NCBI GenBank assembly: GCA_026261815.1
Contig: JAMPIT010000566.1
Location: 31,893,001-31,957,000, forward strand
Reading direction: 5' to 3'
DNA from: Monarcha castaneiventris obscurior
Taxonomy: Eukaryota; Chordata; Aves; Passeriformes; Monarchidae
Length of the DNA stretch: 64,000 nt
Shown here piece by piece: positions 1 through 13,600 of this stretch (position 1 is the stretch's first letter; every line of letters starts with the position of its first letter). The notes under the pieces are model-generated. The model saw only the letters and a program-made list of their open reading frames with translations, made no database searches and was not told where the DNA came from. A program made the position numbers and the translations under genes.

Positions 1-1528
1 TTGTATGGTACAGATATGCTGTTTCTGTTTATATACCGAATATTATGAATAACCACCATCTTTACTGGAAGCTAGCATCTCATTTCATTTCTTTGAACAC
101 TGGTGTTGATGTTACTCCTTTGGGCTGTTAACTCTTGGTGTTTTGCCAGGGTAGTAACTGTTACTACAGTACACAGTAATTTGTATGTAGTTCTCAACTG
201 CTTATCCTGATCTCAAACTGTTACTTCTCACTTCTTGATGGAATAGTTTCTCTTCTGTTGCCTGTTTGCCTTGCCACCTCCCTGCTATCTGCAGTAGACC
301 TTTATATCCAAATAATAGTCATCCACAAATGTTTACCATATTTTTGCTTTGGTGTGGTAGTTCTGTGGTTTTGTGTGTCTTGGTGTTTTCCCTGAGAACA
401 TGTGGTGTTGGTTAACAAAGCAGTTGTGCAGGTCCCTATATAAATGATTATAATATTAAACATTTTATCACCATGCCGTGAATTTATTTCATGGTTATGT
501 CCTTCGAAGCTGACAAGAAAATATCTATGTTATGCTGTCAGTCTTCCTCTGTGGCATGAAATTAACTCAGTAATTAAAAAAAACCCTACCAATGACTAGA
601 TCAACACAACTGTCAAGTATTGTGTATGAATATTTGATTTCTCTTGTCAGCTTCTGCATTCATTGAGAACTTTGTTTCATTTACCTGGGGATTCTTTTAA
701 CAGAGTTCAGGTATATTTGCATTAAAGATGTCAAGTCGTTTAACCCTTCACTATGATGACTTTATGTCCAGGAAATATGGCTTGAGAAACTGCTCTATTT
801 TTTGTACCAGGAACAGCAGCTGAATCTGTCAGCACTGTCAAATGCACATAGCTTTCAGAGTTGATACAAAGGTCCATATGGCAAGGTCATAATTTTCTCC
901 TTAGATTGTTTGTTTTTTGGGAGAAATAATGTCTTTTGTGCTCAAGGGCAAAAAAAGCACCATTTTTATTAATAGGAAGATATGTGGGTTTTGGTGTTAA
1001 TATGTTCATCACTTGGAGAATCCCTTTTACAATTTTTTATTACTTCTATAAATTAAACTGCAAAAACTGAAAGGCTACTGGTTTACTCAGTTTCAGTTTT
1101 AAGTCATGTTTTATCAGTGGGTTTTGGTATTTGTTTCTTCAATTACATTTTTGTGAAGAACATACAAAACCTGTTTATTAAAAATAAGTCAGGTGTTGGA
1201 ACATGTTTATTCTGTAATTTTCTAAAACAGTTTTTCTTTTTACATGAGTTTTAATCAGTGCTATATCTTAAAGGAAGGGTATTTGTGGGTAGGCAGAAGT
1301 GACTCCATCTAAAACATTTTTACTCTGAGTGAAAGTAGAAAGGGAAATAAAAAAAGATACTTAAAATTGATTCTAGATGTTATTTCATATAATGACTGTA
1401 ACAAATAGTGTTTATGGGAGTAAGATCAGTCAGTCCCTGAAGAAGATCCTCGTAAGTTTGAATGTGTTAAACAATAAATATCTGTATAAAGTGTGAAGTA
1501 AAACTAAGGATAATATTTTGTGATTCAG
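1..1528 (+). other. OFD1 intron (5' portion outside the window)
   Basis: This AT-rich stretch leads to the first visible OFD1 acceptor (tgattcag, ending at 1528). I found no exon with an OFD1-like reading, no RNA gene and no obvious repeat in it. Confidence 0.7.
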
Positions 1529-1635
1529 ATAGAAGCAAAGGAAGTGTACACTCAGAGACAAAGTCTATTGAAAGATATTGAAGCCATAAGGACCAGGGAG
1601 GCAGAACTGAAGCAAAGGATGGAGGCATTTGAAAT
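1529..1635 (+). CDS. OFD1: OFD1 exon A, coiled coil
   Basis: Acceptor ttcag and donor gtaag bracket 107 nt read from phase 0 as [20 protein letters not shown] and onward to MEAFE. This is the conserved central coiled coil of OFD1. The last two bases begin an Ile codon completed in the next exon. Confidence 0.95.
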
Positions 1636-4600
1636 GTAAGTTGCTGAAGGATGTGTACAATGCTAAATGATGCTTCTGCAAAGCATGCCTCAAGATGTTT
1701 CTGCTTCTGTGATGTTGAAATAGATTATATATCCCAGAAGTTATATTTTATGTTTTGAGCAGTATTGTATACTGTCTCTACTAGCAGGGATACCCCATAT
1801 AAAAAGATGTTTCTGATTTTTTTTCTATTGCACCTCACCCGACCAAAACAGTTCAGCATTGCTTTGGAGGCAAGGAACCAGATGTTTACTTTCAAGTGGT
1901 TAAATTAAAAAAACCCAACCCCCAGACAACACAGTATCCCTAATACTAATGAGATACATACGTGGATATTTTGCCTCATTCGTCCTGTGTTTTGGGGTTC
2001 GGGTTTTTTTATTATTTTTCCTTAATAAGATCAGTTTTCTTTAGTTAAATAAAACAAGTAACTAAGCCATTTTTGGCCAAACTTTCAATACTGCCTAATG
2101 TTCTTACTTTGTCATCTGTTTTTCATAGCAAAATGAGTATCCTGCTAACAAAAACTTGGGTTTTTTATCAACCCAGCAGAGGGTGCTGATAGAATAGCAT
2201 GCTCAGCACTCTTTCCTCTGAAGTGTTTCTGGTGTGGGAAACTGAGCCAGGGTTAACCCGGTCTAGCTGCATAATTGATTGGTACTGAATTTTAAGTAGG
2301 GCAATTTAGTTTGTGTCACATCTCCATGTTCTTAATGAACTACAGTGACAGAGTCTGATGATGATTTCAAATTGCTACAGTATTCCAAGTAAGCACATCA
2401 CCCTTTGATGTCAATAAATGTTGTTGTAAAAAAGAAACAAAACCCCAGACTAAAGCCTTGACTTTATAACTGGTCATTGTCTGTATATTTCTGAATATTT
2501 CAGCACCCAGAAAGTTCAGGAGGAGAAAAATAAAGCTATAGAAGATGCGCTTCGGCGTCGTGAGGTTGCTGTGAAGAACATAGAGGAGACATACGACCAA
2601 AAGCTGAAGACAGAACTCTTAAAGTAAATTTTCCTTTTGTCTCTAATAGGACACATGATATTTCCTATGAAAACAGAATAATAAACTCTATAGGATTTTC
2701 TTTAAAAGCATAGCAAAGCAAGGACTTTGAAAATATGCACTTATGTTTTTGTTTTAGTCAAGATTGAATATTTTACATTACTGGTTAGCTATTTGCTAGT
2801 AAGCTTGCTATAGAAAATAATTATCTTTTGGTTATAGGTTGTATTACTGCTGTAGTTTAAATTCTGTGTTGATATCTGGAAAAGAGATCTGATATTAGCT
2901 TAGACAAGAGGATCTGAAGCAGTATTAGTTACTTCCTTTGACCGCAGTTAAAAGAACTGACCGTTTTATGAATGCAGAAGAGGCACGAAGGGGAAATCAT
3001 TGTTAAATACATGCTACAAGTGTCTTGGAAGAGGGGTGAGAGACACACTAGTGTACAGACTGGCTCTTCACCCCTTCCCACTTTTGAAGAGGCATTCTCT
3101 GATACAGGTCTCCCTCTTTTATTGGCTGCCTTGTGCCTGAACCTGGTCTTAGGGCAGTGGATGTCATCTGTGACTTCTTTTGGGGTGTTGCTTTGGATAT
3201 ATCCTAACTTTGTGATTGTACTTTCTTGTAGTACCTTGGTCACTCGAAGGGTTCCTTGATAGTTCAGTGCAGACAAGTGCCCTTGGCATGTCATGAACCT
3301 GTCTCAGGCAGTTAAACCAAATGACTTGATGTATCATTATTTTTTATTGCAAGCCAGTGAGCAGTATGATCTGTTTGTAGGTCTTTAAATTAAAGAGCAA
3401 AGATGTTGATAGTAGGTTTTGATAAAAATAATCCCTCAGCATTTGATGGTTTTGTTAGAGAACAGTGAAATGCAACTAACTGACTCACCTTGGTATCTTA
3501 TTTTATCTAGTCTATAACAGCTAGTACAAATAGTGATTGCAAAGTCCTTTCAGTACCTGAGGAGAAGCAAAGCATTTTAAGGATAAACTGCTGCTTGGCT
3601 TATTTTATCAACACACAGAATATTTTAAGGCATGCTGCAGGTGCTCAGAAAGACAAGATCCATGTCCATTTTTCCCAAATCATTCATGAAAAGTATTAAA
3701 GAACTACTATTTATTGTACAGAAGTAGTGATGCTTGCAAGCAAATTTTTTTTTTTTTTTTTGCAGTATATATTAAATGCCGTATTTGGGAGAAGGATCTG
3801 AATGGTCTGCACCATTTGCAGAAATGCAGGAGGGTGGATTTGGCTATATCTGAAAACTTGAATTATGTCCCAGTCATGTAAAATGCTGAGCTTTCTTAGC
3901 TCCTGTAAATTCCAGTACAATGGAATGGCACAGTTGGATGACTACTGGGCTGTGAATAGTGGTGTACCTGGGCAGTGCTCAGTGTCTGGCTGGTGACTGG
4001 TGGTGTGCAGAGAACCCCTGGGGCCACTTCTGGGGCCCTTATTGTCCAACACCTTCATCTGGATGTGGGCACAGGGCATCTTCAGCTTTGAACATGAGGC
4101 TTAATTAAGAGGAATCATTTCCACAAAAAAATGGCAGAATTTCTGTTCAGGCAGACTTTGACAAGGTTGGGAATCATGCCAGTGCCAATCTTAGGAATTT
4201 TAACAAGGAAAACCGCAAGGCTCTTTGCTCGGGGCAGAATAGCCCTATGAAGTTGTATAAATGGGGAAAAGGAATTGACTGAGGAGCTGCCTTTCTGAAG
4301 AGGAGGTGGATGAGTTCCTGTGAATGCCAGGTTGATTATGAGCCAGCAGCATGCTCTGGCAAATAAGGCAAACTGTGTGATGGGTAAGATTAGAAGCAGC
4401 ATGGCCAGCAGGCTGAGGGAACTTAGTGTGCCTTTAAAGGTACTGGAGAGGGCTATGCTAGGAATACCATGCCCAGGTTTGGGCTCCTCAGTTCAAAAGA
4501 GTCATGAAGAAACTGGAAATTAGTAAAATCTGTCAGGATAGTTATTGGATTCTCAAATGTGACCTTTCAGTTCATATGGCAGGGGCTGGAAGTTGTGGCT

Positions 4601-7600
4601 TGGGAGATTTAACTTGGACATAAGGAAAAAATCTACTGGAAGAGTAGTGCAGCATTGGCACAGATCATTCAGGGAGGTGATGGAATGTATGTCCTTTGAG
4701 GTTTTCAAGACTTGGGCAGGAAGAGCCCCAGCTGCCCTGCTGTACAGGTGGCAATAGTCTGGCTTTTTTTGAGGGGATGGTTGAATGAGATGATTGGCAG
4801 GGCCCTTTCCCAACCATTTTGGTGGCTCTGCGATAGTTAATTTTGTCAATAAATAATTGTGTGATTATTGTTTAGTTTGGGAAAGAATGGAATTAACACA
4901 AATGCCTGTGCGTGTGTGCACACGTCCTTTGGAAATACATAATTCTTTTTGCTTCTAGGTATGAGCTTGAATTAAAAGAAGAATACATAGCCAGAACCAA
5001 TAAAGTTACTGAAGATGAAAAAAAAATAAAGGTAACTATCTGTCTGAGGTTGATAAAGTCCTGTTTTTCTCTAGAGCTTTTACTGTCATATGCCAAACCA
5101 GTGTTGTTACTGAACAGTCCTGGTGTTCAGTGGTACAAGGGACAGAAAAGCCATCACAACAGGTGCCAGTTCAGCAGCAGTGACCGTTCAGCAACTTGTT
5201 GCTGTTCAGAAGGCAGTGGGAACCATAAACTGCTGCTTTGCACAGAGGCTGCAAAGCATTGCTGGTTTTTCAGTGTCCCATTTCCTTCAGAAGTCCTACT
5301 AGCTCATTCAAGCTTTAACTGAGCTCTGGTACTGTACCCTGGAACAGTTGCCAGTTTCTACGTTTATTGTGCACAAGATGTTTAATTGGAGCTTGTGGAA
5401 GGGAGCCCGAACAGATAACAGGGTTAGACTTTTAAGTTAGGGACATGTAAGAAATGATACATCACAGGCATATGAATTTGATTTACTTAATTCTAAATGT
5501 GTAGATGCATCTGTATACATTTATACATACAGCATGATTTACTTAGTTGTGAAGACGTGTCTATGACATTCAGTCATTTTTATGTCTTAAATTAAATTGA
5601 ATTTTGGGCTTAGCAGCTTAAAACTGTTTTCTGCTGATACAGTTTTTTACTGTAATACTCAACTAATTTTAATTCAGCATTTGTAATCCTCCCTGCAGAG
5701 AAAGCTATGCTTTTACATGAAGAAGCCATTGCTGTTAATTCAAAAAAGGAGGAACTCAAGCAAGCTGTATCACGCACCAAAGAGCTTGAGGTAATTGTAA
5801 ATATGAATTTAAAGAAGCCTGTATTCTAAATTGTGCAATTGAGGTATGTTACAAATAAAAAAGAAAATGTGAAATAAAAATAATCGTTAAGTAGTGCAGC
5901 GGTTCATAAGCTTCTAAACTGTTCTTTTTCTGCAGCTGGACTTGGAGTCAGTGAAGGCCCAGGTTCTGTTGGTAAATAAACAGAATCAGTTGTTGACAGA
6001 AAAACTGAAAGAGGTATCAGACTATCCTTTGCTAAAGGAGGAGAAGTTGGAGCTCCAAGTGCAGAATAAACTACTTAGGCAACAGTTGGATGAGACTCGC
6101 AGTGAGAACCAGCATCTTCGAGACAGTCAGTTCGAATGACTTGATTATTTTCTTGTTTATGTTTCTCTGCAAATATTTGTCTAGAAGTAAATTTTCATTA
6201 AAATGCTTTCTTTGTATTATATTTGCTAGTAATTTGCATGAAGCCCAAGCTAGTGTTTGGTATAATTAAACAGTCCTTGGCATAAGTTTATTTTCTTTTA
6301 TGTGTCTGTATGGGAGAAATCCTGAATTAAGTGGTAGCTGTAATATGGAAGGATATCCCTTTCACACTCTGAAAAAAGCAGTGCAATATTTCTAACCATA
6401 GCATTAGTATGGTTAATAATGGTAAGAGAACATGGCATTATTATTTAAGTGCTTGCCTGACTATAGTAATAAGTGCAAAATATTTTTAATGTGCATTTGA
6501 GATTACAAGAGTACAGATGTATGTGCAGTTATGTGAGGTAAAGATACGTATTTTACTTCTAGTGTAGGACAGTCTGGGTCTAGTTCTTAAAGGACTACAC
6601 CAGTGAAGATTTTGGCCCTTTGTAAAAGGAAGAAGAAAAATATCACCAAGAACTTTTTTCAGACAAAACCCTATTACGTTCCTTAAATCAAATCAGCTTT
6701 ACTTGTTCACAGGTATTGTGTAGAAAAGTGCACACTCATTATTCTTTGTCTGAGTGTCCAGTATTTCCCTTTTTGTGTAGAGCTGTCCCAGCCCTCAGCA
6801 GAGTACCTGGCCTGCCAAGTGGAGCTGAGGAGAGTGGAGCATTCTAAGAAGCTGCTGCTGGATGAATTTGAAAGTCATAAGCAGATGTTGGAAAAGCAGC
6901 TACAAAGTGAGGTAAATTATTATTTCTAAATGATTTGAAACTTTTTTTCTTCCTGTCATCTCTTCTGCAGTTACCCATCCGCCTGTGCAGGCTGTTTGGT
7001 GTGCAGTTACAAAGATTGTTTGTATTGTGCTTCATTTTTATGTAAACAGCTCTAAAGAAAACAAAACACCAGCACACCAAAAAACTTCCAAAAATTAAAC
7101 CAACCCAACTTAACCAAAGTAAATCGTACTGAGTCAACAAATTGTCAGTGCTGAGTTTCAGTAGGATACTATGTGTATATGGTCTGAATGGACCTGAAAA
7201 ATACTTAGAAACCAAGTATTCGGCCAGTTGAGATAATACTTTTTGTTTGAATTGGTTGTTGTTTTTCTCTTGATCTCCTGTAGGTTGAGCATTGTGCCCA
7301 GTTAAAGGCCCAACTGTTGGACTCTGAAGCTACTGTCAGGAAGTTAAATGTGCAGGTTGAAGAACTGAAACTGCAAGTGAAACAAACACAGACAGGTTTG
7401 TATCTTACACCAGAGCAGTCCTTTATGAAGGACAAGTGTAAGAAGTTCCAGAAGCTTAAAAAAGCTGCAGTTGCATAGAACTAATACATCACCAGGGAGT
7501 AGATGTTAAGTTTAAAATGAAATCTATTTAAAGCCCAGTTTAAAAAGCAGACTCCTTACAATTTCCTTTCAGAAAACAGATAGGAGGAAAGGAAAATACT

Positions 7601-10600
7601 CCTCCCTGAGCACTTGTATATTTTTATTGTCTGTTTTTCCTTCAGTATGACGATATTAATGTTTGCTGATAACATAAATGACATTTTCCAGCAGGCAACT
7701 TGTGTTTCAATGCATTTTGATTCTTGAATGTTCACAATAAAAATAATCAATTTGAAATTGTATTTTGTACCTCAGAAATTTAAGTCTAACTCTCAAACAG
7801 ATTTAGTCAAGTCTAATAACTTTTGCCTAACTTATGCTTAACTTATCTCGTATGGGTGTTAGAAACAGGGGCACTTACATAAAGCAATTCAGTCTGCTGA
7901 AGAAATGTACTTTTAAAGATGCCTGTCTGTCAAATTGCTAATATCAAGTATTATAAATAAAAGGGTTGGTATGTGTATTTAATGTAAAAATATGGAATTC
8001 AATTCATATCCATATCAATGATTATGCATTACATACAACATGTGTTGTGTCATAGTTCAGCATATGCACTACTTTATATTATTCATTAGAGCGATAGGTA
8101 TTTATTCATTTATGGTACATGTATGGGTACCATTTGGAATTGGAAATTTGTTACATCAAAATAGCAAATATATATTTTAATTAAATGACTGAAAGTACTG
8201 TAGGAGCTCTTATTTTACGTCAGAGTTAATGAAGTCATTGAAGAACCATATATGTAGAATAAAAACAAGGTTGTAAATTTGCTGAGAGAGATACAGCCCT
8301 ATAGATTGGTCTTTTGGGCTTGTTGAAGCATGAAAGTGCAAGGAAGCAGACAACCCCAAAACATTCAATTTAACTGGCAATTTTAGAGTACTTTTAATGA
8401 AAAAAAACCCAACAAAAACATTTTCTATGTCCTGTTTTGTTTTTCTCCAAAATTCTTTTTTGATCTAAATAAAGGGAAACTGTTAAGACTTGTGGCATGC
8501 CCTGTGTTCCTTAAACAGTGTGATTAGATATGTGTCCAAAGTGGTAATGTTTCCATGTTTGTTTATTTATTTACTTAAATATAATTTAAAATTGTAGAGT
8601 ACATACTTAATGGTAGTTTTACGTGGAGAATTACATATTTTAAAATGGCAGTGGTAATTTGCAGCTTTGGAGCTGCATTAAAAATACATTTAAATCAACT
8701 TCAGTTAAACGATTAAATTCTCAAAATGTAAGCCAATTCCATGGTAGAATAATTGCGATCAAATTGGAATTCAAATGCCACATTTTACTATTTCTGTTTT
8801 GTTGTGGGTCTCCTTGTCTCTCTCTTCAGTGTCACTGACTTGCTCTTGCTGCCTTTAGCTCTGGAAAATGAGGTGTATCGGAACCCGAAGCCGTCGCTCG
8901 TCGACCGCTCCGTCCTGGACTTCCTCGGAGACAGGATCGTGCCCCACGACATTTACATGGATGGCCCATTGCTGAGGAATCCGGCTCTGAGCGACGTGGG
9001 GAGGCTCAGCGCTGTGCCAGGGCCTGGCTATCGGCAGCAGCTGCCTCCACGCAGCCCCTCCCTGGACTCTGACCTCGAGTGCATCGCTCAGGCCCAGGCA
9101 AGGGTGAAGGAACTGGAGAAGGAGGCTGAGTACTTGGAAGAAGCCTACAGGAATTACCAGCACAGAGTCATGCAGAATGCAGCTGCAAGCAGAACACCAA
9201 GGAAGGTGCAGCCTCCTTTAATTCTGCAGTGTCCTCTTAATAGACACCCTTTGACTATCCAGCATGAACTGCTAGAGGATAATCCCAGCTCCCCACATTC
9301 CCCTCTGAGCAGTCCAAGAGGTGAAGAGCACATCAAAAGAACTGGGCAGGTCGATATCTTTAAAACTCCCTTAACACCACCACACAGAGGAGCATCTTCT
9401 TCAAGGCGCCTTTCTTCTACTCCCATTCCCAAATCGAAGAGAGACATCAGTAACAAGAAAATTCCAGATGGTAAGTCACAATTGTTAATGGGGTGCAGTA
9501 TTGGGATTTACTTACTGTTCATCTTGTGCTCTGGGAAGAGAAAGATTTAGCACTGTTAGTCTTTCACTCGCTATTTGCTAAGGTGCAGGAGAAATCAGAA
9601 GATGTGGTTTTGCTGGAGACAGAGTATATCAGTTGCTTGGAGTATTGCTTCCTCCTGGAAACAAGTACTGGAGAAGTATGTTGAGGGAAGTTAAACAGGC
9701 TCTAGGGAGCTTTTAATAGAAGACTGTGCTGTATAAATCACTGCAGGTGTAACCTTGTGATACACAGAGTTCAATTCAAAACTTGCTGTTAAGTATAACT
9801 GCTTTGCAACATTAATTGTAATTTCTTAACCCTTCTATATTTCTAACCTTTCCTTTAACTGTTGTAGTTAAAGTGTGTGGCAGAAGATGTCTTTGGCTTC
9901 TCTTAAACTGAGCTTTCCAGACGGAAAGGTCCAGATTTCCTTTTGTTTGTCCTTTTTTGCTGTGACATTTTTATTGAATACCCTGAGCAATTGTAAGGAG
10001 GAAGGTTTTAGTGTTTGGTCATGATTGGAAAATTTTAATTTGCTATTAGTATCACAGTTTCTAATAATTGCTTAGTCTTTTTATTTCTTTTTTTTTTTAA
10101 GGGCAGTACTCAGAAAAGCAAAATAGAAATGAAATGAAAATTTTTAAAAAAATCTGTTGTTTTAAATCTGCAGTACGTCTGCTTCTTGACTTGAAGTGGA
10201 TTTAGTAGGATGAAAAAAAGATACAGTAACAAAAAAAAGATAATGATCGGGTTCTCCATGAAGGAAGGTTAAATGCAAGGGCAGCTTAGCTTGGAAGAGA
10301 GGTGACTGAGATGCACTGTGGGAAATCTGGAAAACAATGAGTGATATGAAAAAGGTGAAAAGGGATCAATTGATTACTGCTTCACAGACCCCAGAATCCT
10401 GTGACATTGAAAGGAAATAAAATGAAATGAAATAAAATGAAATGAAATGTTTTTTCATACCAGGAAGTCATGTAATTTATTGTTTCTGTGGGAACAAGTA
10501 CAGATGCAGGAATAAAACTTCTCTGTCAGGAGGATCCAAAAAGTATTGATTAAAGAAAGGTTGGGGTGGGTGTTGCCCAATACTCAGTAAGATATGAGTA

Positions 10601-13600
10601 TTCTCCTTTTTTGATTTTAGTTTAGTTTGGTTTGGTAATGGGCACTGTTAGAAACAGGTCACAGATACTGATTGATTGTGGCTGTCTCTGTGTTTCTGCA
10701 TGTAGAGTATCATATTCTGTTACTGATAACGTATTTGAGACTTGAACTACCAAGGCAGTCTTTTATGTTGTAAGTTCTCTCTGTCAGCTTCTGTATAAAG
10801 TACCCACAGGCTATTTGTTTAGCACTGCACACAGACAAAATCTTTAATAATACTAGGGTTTTGTTGAAAATTAGGAAATGTTAAAACTACAGTTGTGTGC
10901 ATAACCTGAACAATCCTTCCTATCTTTGTACTTTTCAGAAGGTAGTTACAGGAGGGCACATCTCTTTTTTCCATTTGATCTGTTCTGTGGTTAATGCATG
11001 AAACTGACTGGTTCTGGAGAGGGTTAAGAGTTGAATAACGAAGAAGTGCATTACTTGACTTAAGAGCTACAGAAATGGGGTGTTATGGAGTGCAGGAAAC
11101 CAGGCTGCAGCTGGGTGATGGGATCTTAAGGTCAGCTTCAGTGCTAACGTGCTGTTGGTGTGATTTGTCAGCTCCCAGTTAGACTGCTTCCCCACTGAGA
11201 TATCACTTCTCTCTCATGAGTCTTCTGAGGGGTGCTTTTATACTGGTGGATGTATATTACTCTTTTCTGCTAGAGGTGGCTGAAGCACCAGGTGTGGTTT
11301 TGCTAGAGAACTCTTAAGTCATTCTGGAAGCTTCTATGGAGCTTTTCGGTGCTGTTGAAAATACCAGTCTGAACAACTCAGGGTAAGTTTAAAAGGTAGA
11401 CGATACCATGAATGTGAGTCTGAGATTGGTTTTTCCTGTAAGTGAGGATAAGTGCTCAGTTGTCAGCACCTGTCTCTGGAGAATGAAAGGAAGAAATATG
11501 TCTTCCTCTAAAACACTTGCAGTTGGCAGATCCACCAGCTCTTATACTGCATAATCTGCCAGTGGAAGGGTTATGCAGTTTTTTCCTTTAAATTAGCTCA
11601 TGCATTTGACTGTTTTACTTCCTAAGTCCTTGCACACTGGACCAATAATGCGTGTGTTGTACAACCAGTCTTGTCTGAGATGGTAGGACAAATAACTAAT
11701 ACAAATTGTGGGATTTTTATTCTGCAGACATCAAGAGCTCATCCCTTACCTCTTCACAGCGGAGTGTTGACCAGGTTCTTTCTCCTGTTTCAAAGCCATA
11801 TTTGCTTTCATCTTCTGAGTCTGTTCCTTCCTCGCCATCCAGTCATGGCCAGAAAATCAGGTAACATTGTTTACAAAGCAATATTTTTAACCTGCTTTTT
11901 AAAGAAACATTTGTCTAATTGTTCACAGTGATAGCTGCTTCTACAAATTGAGCAAGCCATTAATTTTCTAAGTGAGACTTTTCTAAAGTTGAATAAGGAT
12001 TTCCATTTTGAATATCATACCTCAAGTGGAACTTAGTTATAAAAAACTCAAACATTTTGGTTTGCTCTGGCAAAGCCACGTCTCTTTAATTGTGTCTCTC
12101 TTTTTCACATCTGCCACCTGACTGATGAGCTTCTGCTAATTGAAGCATTTGAATTTCTGCTGCCTGTTTGAGAATTTAAATCAAGGCAGTTGTACATTCT
12201 CACTTCATTCATTAACAAACTGTAATGCTAAATTTATTACTTTTTTTCCCTCTCTGAAGATCTTTTTTACGTGCCTGTTTTCAAAACAGGATTTTCCAGT
12301 CTCCTTTGCATGTGGGAATGGGATGGGCAGCACAACTTTTCTCTTTCCTTTTGTTGCTTTTTTAAAGATCTTTTTAAGGTAAATTAATAACGTGACAAAA
12401 TTAGGCTGCATTAAAATTACTTCTTTTTCGTCTCTGTATCTTCTATTTCCATGCCTGAAGTTCTTCTGTTCTTAATGGCCAGTGTTGCCTCCACTCTCCA
12501 AAACTAAGAATATGTGTCTTCAGAAGCAGGTCTAGTATTTAACTTCTAATATTTTTTTTCCTAAGATGAGACAACTGAATTGTCCTTAACCTGCTAGCCA
12601 TCATTCCTGATTTGATGGCTGAAGAAAGACAGCTTGTGCTGGGGTAGCTCTAGCAGGCATTTGTAGGGCTTTTTTATTTTGTTGTTATCAAGGCCTCAAC
12701 ATACATTTAATTCAGAGAGGGTCTCTTATCTGCTTAGAATTTTGGGAGAGCCTTTATGGTTTCTTTCTTCAAAATGAGCTGTTGGGATTTTCAGGGACCG
12801 TGAGGTCAGTTTCCTTGAAGTATTCCCTTGAGGCTGTGTTTCCTTTTTCCGTGCTCATGTTTTCTGTGGTGTGTCTCAGATTTCCTGTACTCTCTAACAA
12901 ACCTTAAAAAGTGAAGGTTGAATGTTAACCTGCATGTTAAGGTGATAGGGGAAAATGCTCTAATCCTGTGAGGGACTTCACTTCTTTGAAGGATTTTATA
13001 GACTCCATCCTGCTTGAAGAGTGAACAGTACAAGTAAGTTGTGTTGCAGAGGCCAGACCTGGGTCTGGGAAGGCAGCTATGGTTTGTTGTTGCTTTCTTG
13101 GGTTTCTTATGACAAAGCAAGGGTATAAGGTCCCAATAATGGTCTTGAACTTGCTGCTTTCCCAAGACTTTCTTAAAAGGAAAACATTCTTTTGTTGCGT
13201 ATTTTCTAATTTCATGTGCCTTGGACTGTTTTCTGTTACATGAAATATTTGAGAAATGCATGTGTGGGCTTTTCCAGTTATTTATTCCTATTATTAGGCA
13301 AATGCCACATCACTGATGTGTATTGTGAGATTAGTTTATGACCTGTAGATTTTAAGTTGCAATGGGAAAAGTGAATATGATGCTGTAACATCCGTGACAA
13401 GCTGTTAGAAGTCAGACCTCAGTCAGTGGGGAAGAACAATTGCTTCTGCAACTACAGGAGCTCCTTGTTTATTTATGTTCCAAGATAAGAGTGGTATGAA
13501 GGAAGCCAGTAAACATAGACAGGAAGACTAGAGTGATAAGGCAGATTATTACCTAACTGTTTGTTTGTTGTTTTGGCCTGAAGAAGCCAGATGAGGGTTG

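Larger units (their letters stand above)
2624..4958 (+). other. OFD1 intron carrying a CR1 fragment
   Basis: This intron of about 2.3 kb holds a poly-T run near 3745 and a degenerate CR1 LINE 3' end at about 3950-4850. The 121- and 95-codon frames near 2930-3290 overlap on opposite strands and resemble nothing known. Confidence 0.7.

Noticed and set aside
2929..3294. 121-codon minus-strand frame with a 95-codon plus-strand frame opposite
   Set aside because: It lies within an OFD1 intron. The two frames overlap, have no domain and no splice context, and are probably chance.
4912..5322. 136-codon plus-strand frame extending OFD1 exon C into the intron
   Set aside because: The donor after 5031 and the homology in the next exon show that the rest is intron read-through.
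12806..13261. 151-codon minus-strand frame
   Set aside because: It lies in an OFD1 intron, overlaps another minus frame, and has neither similarity nor promoter or poly(A) context.
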